From Amycolatopsis lurida (GTDB taxonomy: Bacteria; Actinomycetota; Actinomycetes; Mycobacteriales; Pseudonocardiaceae), in the NCBI RefSeq assembly GCF_900105055.1, contig NZ_FNTA01000004.1, positions 1,612,001 to 1,676,000 of the forward strand: a stretch of 64,000 nucleotides of DNA. Direction: 5' to 3'. The notes beneath the pieces are model-generated. The model was not told the origin of the DNA. It saw only the letters and a program-made list of their open reading frames with translations, and searched no databases. Both the position numbers and the translations under genes were made by a program. Below, piece after piece: positions 27,463 to 35,633 of this stretch (positions are counted from its first letter, which is position 1; every line of letters starts with the position of its first letter).

Positions 27463-28845
27463 CTAGCGGTATTTGCCGCCGCAAGTCTTTTGGCTTCCGG
27501 AAGAGAAGCCGTCACGGAAGGCGGCGACCCTGGCGAAGCCGGCCGGGAGTGTCCGGCCCCGGACGTCCGCCGCGATCAGGCTGTTCCGCGTCAGCATCTC
27601 GGCGATGGCCTCGTCGAGGTCGCCCGGTGACAACGTGAGGGCCCCGCCGTCCACGAGGGTCGACGCCCAGAAACCGGTGAGGCACGCGGTGCGCTGCGCG
27701 GCCACCGGTCCGTCGAGACGGAACCCGCCCTCCTGCTGGACCGCGAGCGTGTAGCGGGACGCGACCTCCGCGAACGCGGCGAAGTCACCGATGCCGCCCT
27801 GCCTCCCCCGGCGCGGCGGGGTGCCGATGCGGACGAGACCGTCGAGATCGAGGTTGATCTGGTTGGACTCCGAACAGTACGACGCGAGCGCGTCCTCCGC
27901 CGTCACACCGCAGGCCGCTCCGGTGGTGAGCGTCGGCGGGGTGGCCGCGAGCCGGAAGGCCTGCCGCAGACTGGTGGTGAGGTCGGCGAGTGCCCGGCGG
28001 TCGTCGAGGCGGACGTTCGCGGCGGCTCGCTCGCCGGCAGCGGCGCCTTGTGTGCTCCGGCCTTCGATTTCCCGCTCGTCGATCTTCGCGCACCGGGCGG
28101 GCCCGTCGGTGAAGCCGAATTGGAACGCGGACACCCGATCGAACGCGTTGCCGTGCGCGCCCTCGTCGTCGAAAGCCACGCCGGCGGAGTCCCGGATCTG
28201 GAACAGCGCCGTGAGCACCTCGTTGAGCCCACGGCCGGTGGACACCCGGAACATCGGCGACCGGCCCTCGGCGACCCAGCGGAAGTACGCCCCGGTGTAG
28301 CAGTCGGCCTGCTGCTCCTTGACGATCGACGGGCTCGCGGCAGGCAGCCCCAGCCGGAACTGGACGGCGTGGCCGATCTCGTGGGCGAGCACGGCCATCA
28401 CCGCCGCCGGGCCGATGGAGTCATTGAGCATCGGGAGCAATTCCCCGCGATCCCACGCGACGACGTCTTGCCCCGAGCAGTAGAAGGCGTTCACCAGACC
28501 GGCCGTCGAGGCACCACAGATCTCCCTGCCGCGCCCCGCCGAATCGTAGGAGACGAGTGTGGCCAGCGGCCGGAACTCGCGATCGAAGGTCGCGGGCAGA
28601 TGCTCGCGCCAATACCGCTGGACGTCGGCGACGGCGTTGGCCGCGAGCCTGTCGATCTCCCCGCCGTCCCCACCGTCGACCGGGAGACCGGCGTCGAGCA
28701 CGCCGGGTTTGAGACCACTGGGGCCGTCGGAGATCTCTAGCCCGGCGACGCGGGTCGGATCCACCGGTTGCGCCACCCCGCCCACGGTCGCGGCGCAACC
28801 GGCGAGGCAGAGGGAGAGACCCACCAGAATCGTCCGACGCTTCAT
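27463..28845 (-). CDS. Lipoprotein neutral zinc metallopeptidase-like protein
   Basis: 460 residues. Signal MKRRTILVGLSLCLAGC, with lipobox CLAGC, indicates a lipoprotein. A zinc-peptidase signature LAHEIGHAVQ lies near residue 153, followed by KEQQADCYTGAYFRW, whose Glu and Asp are conserved in the neutral zinc metallopeptidase (YpfJ-like) family. Cys residues are frequent and probably disulfide-bonded. It presumably acts on the outer face of the membrane; substrate unknown. Neighbour of the divergent DUF222-HNH gene. Confidence 0.82.
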   Translation of the reverse strand: MKRRTILVGLSLCLAGCAATVGGVAQPVDPTRVAGLEISDGPSGLKPGVLDAGLPVDGGDGGEIDRLAANAVADVQRYWREHLPATFDREFRPLATLVSYDSAGRGREICGASTAGLVNAFYCSGQDVVAWDRGELLPMLNDSIGPAAVMAVLAHEIGHAVQFRLGLPAASPSIVKEQQADCYTGAYFRWVAEGRSPMFRVSTGRGLNEVLTALFQIRDSAGVAFDDEGAHGNAFDRVSAFQFGFTDGPARCAKIDEREIEGRSTQGAAAGERAAANVRLDDRRALADLTTSLRQAFRLAATPPTLTTGAACGVTAEDALASYCSESNQINLDLDGLVRIGTPPRRGRQGGIGDFAAFAEVASRYTLAVQQEGGFRLDGPVAAQRTACLTGFWASTLVDGGALTLSPGDLDEAIAEMLTRNSLIAADVRGRTLPAGFARVAAFRDGFSSGSQKTCGGKYR

Positions 28846-28957
28846 CACACCATCCCTGTCGCCCTGACTTCCCCGACTCCAGGGACACGGACGGCGGCAC
28901 GACACGGTTCAAAAGAATCTTGGGCGCTTCTTGGAGGCGACCGGCGTGATCACGCTC

Positions 28958-28977
28958 GCAATTAGCCGACTAATTGC
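28958..28977. promoter_or_regulatory. Inverted repeat in a divergent promoter region
   Basis: GCAATTAG and CTAATTGC, 8-bp arms, 4-nt spacer. The 243-nt intergenic interval is AT-rich by local standards and drives both the peptidase gene and the DUF222-HNH gene. It looks like an operator, owner unknown. Confidence 0.45.
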
Positions 28978-29051
28978 TTTAGCGTAGTCGTCGTGTCGCG
29001 CCGAATCACCCTTCGGTGTTGTCCGCACGTTTCGCTCGTCGCTTAAAATTA

Positions 29052-29083
29052 CGAACACATGTTCTATTTGTTCGGGTATTATT
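29052..29083 (+). promoter_or_regulatory. SOS (LexA) box and promoter of the DUF222-HNH gene
   Basis: CGAACACATGTTCT at 29052-29065 matches the actinobacterial LexA box (GAAC-N4-GTTC). A -10-like TATTAT lies at 29077-29082, 6 nt before GTG 29089, suggesting a leaderless transcript overlapped by LexA. Confidence 0.7.
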
Positions 29084-29088
29084 GAGGG

Positions 29089-30342
29089 GTGTCCGAGACC
29101 TTCCTTCCCGAGTTGCCGCAGGAGTTGTGGCGCGCTGGCAAGCTGGAGCTTGCCCATGGCGTGCAGCAGTCCTTGCAGGTGATCAGGATGGCCACCGCCG
29201 GACTGGGGCGGTATTTGGCGGAGGTCGAGTCTCGGGGCGTGAAGGACTTGTACGGGTATGGCCGCACGGCTGCATGGTTCGCCGATATCGCGGGGTTGTC
29301 GGTCGGTGAAGCGGGTGCGGTGGTGAAGCGGGCGATCGCCCTGAACCCGACTCGTGCGTTGGAAGGCAGCGAGGTTCCGGCCGCGCTGCCTGCCACTTCA
29401 GCGGTCGCTGCCGAGGGGTTGGTCGGGGACGAGCGGATCGATCAGATCCTGGAGATTCTGAAGAGGCTTCCGGCCGAGATCTCGGCAGAGGACCGGGCGA
29501 ACGCGGAGAAGATTCTCGCCACTCTCGCCCGCGACGCTGGTCCTCGCCAGTTGGCGGACGCTGAAGCGAACCTCCTCGCCTTGCTCGACCCCGACGGCAA
29601 GGAGCCCAAAGACCCGGAACCTGCTGAGCCGCGCCGGGAGATCACCCTGGAGCGTCGCAAAGACGGGTTCTGGAAACTGACCGGTCTCCTGGATGACGAG
29701 GCCGGTGCCCGCACCGCTGCCGCGCTGGAGGCCTACGCGCAACCGCGGCCGGTGGACGAGTTCGGCCAGGCGGATCTGCGGATGAAATGCGAGCGCATGG
29801 GTGACGCCTGGGTCGACCTCCTCGACCTGGCCATCGCCTGCCCGGACCAGCCCGGCACCAGCGGCTACCGCACCCTCGTGAACGTCACCATCGGCCTCGA
29901 GGAACTCAAATCCGGCCTCGGCACCGCGTGCCTGGATTTCGTCGGCACGATGACCGCGAGGGAAGCCCGGCTGGCGGCCTGTGACTGCCTGATGCTGCCG
30001 GTCGTGCTGAGCGCCGCCGGAGAACCCCTCGACGTCGGACGACTCAGACGGTTCGTCACCCCAGGCCAGAGACGGGCGTTGAACATCCGCGACGGCGGCT
30101 GCGCGTTCCCTGGCTGTCATCGGAAACCCAAGAATTGCCACGCTCACCACATCCATCACTGGGCAGACGGCGGACCGACGGATCTCCGGAATCTGGTGCT
30201 GCTGTGCGGGTTCCATCACCGGCTGATCCACCACGGCGACTGGCAAGTCCGCATGGCGGCCGACGGGTTACCGGAATTCATCCCTCCCCAATACCGAGAC
30301 CCGCTCCGACATCCCCGCCGCAACACCCTGCATCGCGTCTGA
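29089..30342 (+). CDS. DUF222 (13E12 repeat) HNH endonuclease-like protein
   Basis: 417 residues. The N-terminal DUF222 region covers about residues 15-300 (VIRMATAGLGRYLAEV, ALNPTRALEG, and LERRKDGFWKLTGLLDDEAG). The C-terminal HNH motif (about 335-385) has GCAFPGCHRKP, HAHHIHHWADGGPT, NLVLLCGFHHRLIH, all the residues needed for metal binding. This family is widespread in actinobacteria and mobile-element-like; in Mycobacterium some members are DNA-damage inducible. Here an SOS box sits in the promoter. Start GTG is deduced from the absence of upstream options. Confidence 0.9.
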   Translation: MSETFLPELPQELWRAGKLELAHGVQQSLQVIRMATAGLGRYLAEVESRGVKDLYGYGRTAAWFADIAGLSVGEAGAVVKRAIALNPTRALEGSEVPAALPATSAVAAEGLVGDERIDQILEILKRLPAEISAEDRANAEKILATLARDAGPRQLADAEANLLALLDPDGKEPKDPEPAEPRREITLERRKDGFWKLTGLLDDEAGARTAAALEAYAQPRPVDEFGQADLRMKCERMGDAWVDLLDLAIACPDQPGTSGYRTLVNVTIGLEELKSGLGTACLDFVGTMTAREARLAACDCLMLPVVLSAAGEPLDVGRLRRFVTPGQRRALNIRDGGCAFPGCHRKPKNCHAHHIHHWADGGPTDLRNLVLLCGFHHRLIHHGDWQVRMAADGLPEFIPPQYRDPLRHPRRNTLHRV

Positions 30343-30658
30343 GCCCCGAGGAGCCCGCCAGCCACACCGGCGACGGGCCCCTCGGCATGCCCACGAGCCC
30401 CAGGCCGAGTTCCACCCCGCCCCAAATACCGGGAGCCGCTCCGAAAACCCGCTACGACACCGCCGACGGGCCCCAGGCGAGTACGTCAGATCAGACCGGC
30501 GCCCCTGGTCATTCCCTTCCCGCCGTTGCTCCTCCGCCGTCACGGCCAGACCGATCTCCACGAGCAACTCGCGGCGGCACCCTCCCGCCCAAATCTCATC
30601 GCACTGGTGCGGCCGATCTCCCGGCCCGGCACAACCGGCGCCAAGATCACCCGACCGC
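30343..30658. other. Gene-free interval with decayed copy of the DUF222 gene end
   Basis: No convincing gene. 30407-30450 resembles 30274-30316 (the last codons of the DUF222-HNH gene), for example CCGCTCCGA and ATACCG shared in register, indicating an old local duplication or recombination scar. The rest has no recognisable signal. Confidence 0.5.
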
Positions 30659-31849
30659 TCAGTTCACGCAGCCCGCCATCGCGGGCGGCGTGGAAGCCGA
30701 AGGCGGCGCGGCGACCGAAGACGTGGCCGCGACCGGTTTGATCCCGACCCCGCCGGTCGGTTCCCCCACCGCGGCGACGCTCGTCGAGTTCAGCGCGGCC
30801 TTCACGAACGCCTGCACCTCGGCCGGATCCACCTTCACCGCGTCGCCGTCCGACGGCGTCGGCAGGGAGAGACTCTGGACCGGGATCGTCTGGAACTTCA
30901 GCGCCCCGGAACTCATCCCCCGCAGCTGCTGCGCGAAGCTGAGCACGTCCCAGCCGCGGTCGAGCACGACCGAACCCTGGATCGCGCCGATCAGCGCGCT
31001 CAGCCTGGTGGGATCGGTGAACGTCCCGGCGTCCAGGACAGTCTTGGCCATGCTCGAAAGGAACGCCTGCTGCCGTGCGATGCGGTCGAGGTCGCTGGGC
31101 AGCCCGTGCCGCTGCCGCACGAAGGCGAGCGCCTGCGGCCCGGAGAGCAGCTGTTTGCCCGCCGGGAACGACGCCCCGGAGAACTTGTCCTGCACCGCTT
31201 CGTTGAGGCAGACCTCGACCCCGCCGACGGCTTCGCTCAGCGCGGAGAACCCGGCGAGGTTGACCGCCGCGTAGTGGTTGATCGACAGCCCGGTGAACCG
31301 CTCGATCGTCTGGATCGTGAGTTTGGCGCCCGCCTCGTTGGCCTTGACCTCGAGCTCCGGACCGGAGAGGCCCTGCGCGCGCAGCGAGTTCAGCGCGGCG
31401 TTCTTGCCGCGGCTGTACGCCGAATTGATCTTGTGCTTGCCGAGCCCGCCCGCGATGTCCACATAGGAATCACGCGGGATCGAAATGGCCGTCGCGGCCG
31501 CTCCGCCCGCCGGGATGTGGACGATGATCATCGTGTCGGTGGTGTCACCGCCGTCGTCGCTGTCCCCGGCGTGCAACGCGTCGAGGACGTTCTGCGGCAA
31601 CGGGTTCCCGTTCGTGTCGGTGCGGGAGTCGATGCCGACGAGCAGGATGTTCTGCGCCACCTTCAGCGGCTCCCCCGCCGGGCCCACGGGCACCTGGGCG
31701 GAGGGCGCGATGACGTCGGCCGTGACGATCGCTTGGTCCAACCGGCTCAACTGGGTCCATGCGAAACCCGTGACACCCAGTACGGCCGTCGACACCAGGC
31801 CCAGTGCGACGCGGCCGCCGATCCGCCGTCCTCGCGACGTGAGCAGCAC
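30659..31849 (-). CDS. LytR-CpsA-Psr (LCP) family protein
   Basis: 396 residues. LCP enzymes attach cell-wall glycopolymers to peptidoglycan on the outer membrane face. A short cytoplasmic N-terminus and one transmembrane helix (about 12-32) precede the LCP domain, with NILLVGIDSR, TDTMIIVHIP, AISIPRDSYVDI, KINSAYSRG and RQRHGLPSDLDRIARQQAF (phosphopolyprenyl and Mg2+ contacts). The C-terminal Ala/Pro/Ser tail is low complexity. GTG start at 31849. Confidence 0.92.
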   Translation of the reverse strand: MLLTSRGRRIGGRVALGLVSTAVLGVTGFAWTQLSRLDQAIVTADVIAPSAQVPVGPAGEPLKVAQNILLVGIDSRTDTNGNPLPQNVLDALHAGDSDDGGDTTDTMIIVHIPAGGAAATAISIPRDSYVDIAGGLGKHKINSAYSRGKNAALNSLRAQGLSGPELEVKANEAGAKLTIQTIERFTGLSINHYAAVNLAGFSALSEAVGGVEVCLNEAVQDKFSGASFPAGKQLLSGPQALAFVRQRHGLPSDLDRIARQQAFLSSMAKTVLDAGTFTDPTRLSALIGAIQGSVVLDRGWDVLSFAQQLRGMSSGALKFQTIPVQSLSLPTPSDGDAVKVDPAEVQAFVKAALNSTSVAAVGEPTGGVGIKPVAATSSVAAPPSASTPPAMAGCVN

Positions 31850-32023
31850 GACTTCTCCCCGCTTCCGTGAATGATCCCCCGCAATCGAGGATCACCGCGT
31901 TAGCTGGGAATTACCTGAGAAACGTGTCATAACCGGGTCTTAAAGCCCGTTCGGACGAGCCAGAGTGATCAAGCGGACAGCCGGCCGCGACTCCGCGTAC
32001 CGGACCGACCGCGTAGCGCTCCC

Positions 32024-32767
32024 CTACCGGGGCATGCGGCGCCAGATCGCGCGTGGCACCAAGCGCATCACTGAGAACACCAGCCTCAGAAGTCCCGGCA
32101 CCCACACGGTTCCCCGGCGCTTCCGGAGCGCGGCGACCGTCGCGTCGGCGACCTGATCCGGAGTGCTGGAGAACGGTGCGGGCGACATTCCCTCGGTCAT
32201 CCGCCCGATCACGAACCCGGGCCGGACGAGCAGGAGGTGCACGCCGCTGCCGTGCAGGGCGTCGGCAAGGCCGCTCGCGAAACCGTCGAGGCCCGCTTTC
32301 GCCGATCCGTAGACGTAGTTCGCCCGCCGGACCCGCACCCCGGCGACCGACGAGAAGACCACGAGGCTTCCGTTTCCTTGCTCACGAAGCACATTGGCCA
32401 CATGCGTCAGCACACTCACATGAGCCACATAGTCCGTGTGGACGATCGCGACGGCGTGGGCGGCGTCCGCTTCGGCGCGCGCCTGGTCGCCGAGGATGCC
32501 GAAAGCCGTGACGACCACGTCGAGCGGCCCGTGTTCCGAGACGACCTTCTCCATGAACGGTCCGTGCCCGTCGAGGTCGTCGGCGTCGAACTCGACGGCT
32601 TCGACGGTTTCCGCCCCCGCGGCCAGCAGCCGGCGGGACTCGGCGCCGAGGTCCGCGCTCCGTCGCGCGGCCAGCACGATCCGGCGCGCCCCGCCCTTGG
32701 CGAGCCGTTCCGCGACCGCGAGGCCGATCTCGCTGCGTCCGCCCAGTACCAGCACCGTTCCGCTCAC
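32024..32767 (-). CDS. dprE2: DprE2-like decaprenylphosphoryl-2-keto-ribose reductase
   Basis: 247 residues, an NADH-dependent short-chain dehydrogenase. The N-terminal GGRSEIGLAVAERLAKGGAR, the middle RVRRANYVYGSAKAGLDG (with catalytic Tyr and Lys) and the ending RLVPRAIWRRMPR closely match Mycobacterium DprE2, which completes epimerisation of decaprenylphosphoryl-ribose to -arabinose for arabinogalactan. GTG 32767 removes a non-homologous 15-residue extension. DprE1, usually adjacent, is not in this window. The divergent TetR gene follows a palindrome. Confidence 0.85.
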   Translation of the reverse strand: MSGTVLVLGGRSEIGLAVAERLAKGGARRIVLAARRSADLGAESRRLLAAGAETVEAVEFDADDLDGHGPFMEKVVSEHGPLDVVVTAFGILGDQARAEADAAHAVAIVHTDYVAHVSVLTHVANVLREQGNGSLVVFSSVAGVRVRRANYVYGSAKAGLDGFASGLADALHGSGVHLLLVRPGFVIGRMTEGMSPAPFSSTPDQVADATVAALRKRRGTVWVPGLLRLVFSVMRLVPRAIWRRMPR

Positions 32768-32821
32768 CCGCCGCAGTCTGCCAGGCGCCCTGGCACCATC
32801 CGGCAGTGGCACGCTTCACAG

Positions 32822-32837
32822 ACTGCAATTTTGCAGT
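32822..32837. promoter_or_regulatory. TetR operator candidate
   Basis: Perfect palindrome ACTGCAATTTTGCAGT; a third TGCA follows at about 32842. It lies 30 nt upstream of the TetR start and in the leader of the divergent DprE2-like gene. Confidence 0.6.
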
Positions 32838-32867
32838 ATCTGCATCTTTGGGCGTATCGTGGTGCTC

Positions 32868-33494
32868 ATGCCCGAACCCGTCAAAGGTCTCCGCGAGCGC
32901 AAACGGCTGGAAACCCACCGCGCGCTCGCGACCACCGCCGTCCGGCTCGTCGCCGAACGTGGTCTGGACCAGGTGACGGTCGAGGACATCAGCGCGGCGG
33001 CGGGGGTCTCACCGCGCACCTTCTTCAACTACTTCGCGTCCAAAGAGGACGCTGTCGTCATCGCACACGCCGACACCGCCGACCGGACTCAGCGCACCAT
33101 CGACAAGTTCCTCGCCGCGCCGAAGGAAGTCAGCACTCCACGCGCTTTCGTCAACGCGTTGAAGGAAGACTTCGCCCAGGTCGACGAGAACCGCGAAGAG
33201 TGGCTCGGCCGCATGAAGGCCATTCAGGAGAACCCCACCCTGCATTCACGCGCGGTGACCATGAACCACGACGCCGTCGCGCCGCTGATCGAGGCGATCG
33301 CGCACCGTACCGGCGTGGATCCCCAGGCCGGGCTGTACCCGACGCTGCTGCTGTCCACGCTCGGCGGAGCGGTGAACGCCGTGCTCATGCTCTGGTACCG
33401 GCACGACGGCCGAGTGTCCGCGCTCGACCTGCTGGACGACGCCGTCGAAACACTTCTCGCCGGGTTCCCGGAGCCCGGCGGCCGCGCGCGCTGA
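32868..33494 (+). CDS. TetR family transcriptional regulator
   Basis: 208 residues. Helix-turn-helix at about 15-65: TAVRLVAERGLDQVTVEDIS, then AAAGVSPRTFFNYFASKEDA. The C-terminal domain is of the AcrR type. It is followed after 36 nt by a DHA2 exporter gene, the standard repressor-plus-efflux pair. The operator candidate ACTGCAATTTTGCAGT lies upstream. Confidence 0.9.
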   Translation: MPEPVKGLRERKRLETHRALATTAVRLVAERGLDQVTVEDISAAAGVSPRTFFNYFASKEDAVVIAHADTADRTQRTIDKFLAAPKEVSTPRAFVNALKEDFAQVDENREEWLGRMKAIQENPTLHSRAVTMNHDAVAPLIEAIAHRTGVDPQAGLYPTLLLSTLGGAVNAVLMLWYRHDGRVSALDLLDDAVETLLAGFPEPGGRAR

Positions 33495-33530
33495 CGCGCC
33501 CGGCACCACAGAACACGAAGGGGGACGACC

Positions 33531-35096
33531 ATGTCCGTATCCATGACCGAACCACGAGAACCGGAGGCCCCGGCGGGCTCGATGGACCGCAAACAGGTCT
33601 TCGAAGCGATGTCGGGGTTGATGATGGGCATGTTCGTCGCCATCCTCGCCTCCACGGTGGTCGCGAACGCGTTGCCACGCATCGTCTCCGAACTCGGTGG
33701 CTCGCAGGCCTCCTACACCTGGGTGGTCACCACCGAACTGCTCGCGATGACCGCGACCGTTCCGCTTTGGGGCAAACTTTCCGACCTGTACAACAAGAAA
33801 CTACTGATCCAGCTCTCGCTCGGCCTGTTCGTGGTCGGTTCGCTGGTCGCCGGGTTCGCGGGCAACATCGAGCTCCTGATCGGCAGCCGGGTCGCGCAGG
33901 GCATCGGCGCGGGCGGGCTCACCGCGCTCGCGCAGGTGATCATGGCCGCCATCGTGTCCCCGAGGGAGCTCGGGAAGTACTCAGGCATCTTCGGTGCCGT
34001 GTTCGCCGTCGGGACCATCGCGGGCCCGCTGATCGGTGGCGTCATGGTGGACACGTCGTGGCTGGGCTGGCGCTGGTGCTTCTTCCTCGGCGTCCCGTTC
34101 GCGGTCGCGGCGATCCTGCTGCTGCAGCGCACCCTGAACCTGCCGACGATCAAACGTGACGTGAAGGTCGACTACCTCGGCGCGTTCCTGATCATGGCCG
34201 GTGTCTCGACGCTGCTGGTCTGGTCGTCGCTGGCCGGGCACCAGTTCGCGTGGGGCTCCTGGTGGACGGTCGGACTGGTGACCGCCGGCGTGGTCATCCT
34301 CGCCCTCGCCGTCTACGTCGAATCGAAGGTGGCCGAGCCGATCCTGCCGCTGGGCCTGTTCCGCAACCACACGGTCGCCCTGACCACCCTGGCGAGCTTC
34401 CTCGTCGGTGTCGCGATGTTCGGCGGAACGGTGTTCCTGTCGCAGTACTTCCAGCTCTCGCTCGGCAAGTCGCCGACGGTGGCCGGGCTGCTGAGCCTGC
34501 CGATGATCTTCGGCATCCTCGTGTCCTCCACGGTCTCCGGCCAGCTGATCAGCCGGACCGGCAAGTGGAAGAGCCACCTGCTGCTCGGTGCGTCATTGAT
34601 GACCGCGGGCCTGGGCTTGCTGGGCACCATCGACGCGAAGACGAACCTCGTCGTCCTCGGCGCGTACATGGTGCTGCTGGGCGTGGGCGTCGGCATGCTG
34701 ATGCAGAACCTGGTCCTGGTCTCCCAGAACGACGTCGACGCGCACGACCTCGGCACGGCGACCTCCACGCTGTCGTTCTTCCGCAGCCTCGGCGGTTCCA
34801 TCGGGGTGAGCGCGCTGGGCGCGGTGCTCGCGAACCGGGTCCTCGCGCTGATGAGCGAGAAGCTCGGGCCGCTGCCCGGCGGCGGCGAAGGCGGCGCGGT
34901 GCCGAACATCGCCACGCTGCCCGAACCGGTCGCGAACGTCGTCCGCGAGGCCTACGGGGAGGCGACCAGCGAGTTGTTCTTGATCAGCGCGCCGATCGCG
35001 CTGCTGGTCGTCGTCGCCGTCGCCTTCCTCAAGCACAAGCCGCTCAAGACCCAGTCGGGCAACGAGCGGCTCGCCGAGGAGACCGCCGCCGCCTGA
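33531..35096 (+). CDS. DHA2-family MFS multidrug exporter
   Basis: 521 residues, 14 predicted transmembrane helices (EmrB/QacA subfamily). The segment WGKLSDLYNKK is the loop 2-3 motif A, and IGSRVAQGIGAGGLTALAQV is motif B/C; antiporter motif C lies in GTIAGPLIGGVMVD. It is expected to export drugs by proton antiport and to be repressed by the upstream TetR protein. A strong intrinsic terminator follows directly. Confidence 0.92.
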   Translation: MSVSMTEPREPEAPAGSMDRKQVFEAMSGLMMGMFVAILASTVVANALPRIVSELGGSQASYTWVVTTELLAMTATVPLWGKLSDLYNKKLLIQLSLGLFVVGSLVAGFAGNIELLIGSRVAQGIGAGGLTALAQVIMAAIVSPRELGKYSGIFGAVFAVGTIAGPLIGGVMVDTSWLGWRWCFFLGVPFAVAAILLLQRTLNLPTIKRDVKVDYLGAFLIMAGVSTLLVWSSLAGHQFAWGSWWTVGLVTAGVVILALAVYVESKVAEPILPLGLFRNHTVALTTLASFLVGVAMFGGTVFLSQYFQLSLGKSPTVAGLLSLPMIFGILVSSTVSGQLISRTGKWKSHLLLGASLMTAGLGLLGTIDAKTNLVVLGAYMVLLGVGVGMLMQNLVLVSQNDVDAHDLGTATSTLSFFRSLGGSIGVSALGAVLANRVLALMSEKLGPLPGGGEGGAVPNIATLPEPVANVVREAYGEATSELFLISAPIALLVVVAVAFLKHKPLKTQSGNERLAEETAAA

Positions 35097-35106
35097 CCGT
35101 CATGAC

Positions 35107-35145
35107 AGAGGGGCCCGGTTCACCGAACCGGGCCCCTCTTTTTTC
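35107..35145 (+). terminator. Intrinsic terminator with U-tract
   Basis: 15-bp stem AGAGGGGCCCGGTTC with loop ACC, followed by seven T residues. The best textbook terminator in the window. Confidence 0.92.
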
Positions 35146-35193
35146 GCGCGCACGAAGAACACGACGGAAATTCGGCAACACGGTCGAATGCTT

Positions 35194-35445
35194 TCAGGCG
35201 GCACTGCCGACGCGAATCACGTGGCGTCGCTCGCTACCGGTCAGCCCGCCGAAAACTCCATGGGCCAACCCGTTTTCCACGGCGTAGGCCAGGCAGGCCG
35301 AAGTGACCGGGCACCGCGCGCAGACGGCCTTCGCCCTGGCAGCCTGCCGGGCGCCGGGACCGGTTTCGGTGACCGGGAAGAACAGTTCGGGATCCTCACC
35401 GCGGCAAGCGGCGTCACTCAGGTCACTCGCCATCCTCATTTCCAT
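35194..35445 (-). CDS. WhiB family iron-sulfur transcriptional regulator
   Basis: 83 residues. Four cysteines at 14, 42, 45 and 51 (CX27CX2CX5C) ligate a 4Fe-4S cluster; the G(V/I)(W/F)GG turn is GVFGG, followed by basic SERRHVIRV. ATG 35445 is selected since GGAGGTGA precedes it at proper spacing. Wbl proteins bind sigma factor regions and nitric oxide or O2. The upstream leader is AT-richer than the surroundings. Confidence 0.92.
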   Translation of the reverse strand: MEMRMASDLSDAACRGEDPELFFPVTETGPGARQAARAKAVCARCPVTSACLAYAVENGLAHGVFGGLTGSERRHVIRVGSAA

Positions 35446-35633
35446 TTTCCTATCACCTCCTTTTCCCGATTTTCCCTTCCTCGTCAAATGACTTCTCCCT
35501 CGGCGACGGGTATCCGGCCGGGCCCACCACGCAAACATCACCTTGACCGAATCGTTACACTCAGCGGCCCGCTCACTGCACCTGTCCTGTGAGGGCATGC
35601 GCGTCAGGCGGCTGAGAGCGGTGAGTGCGGGTG

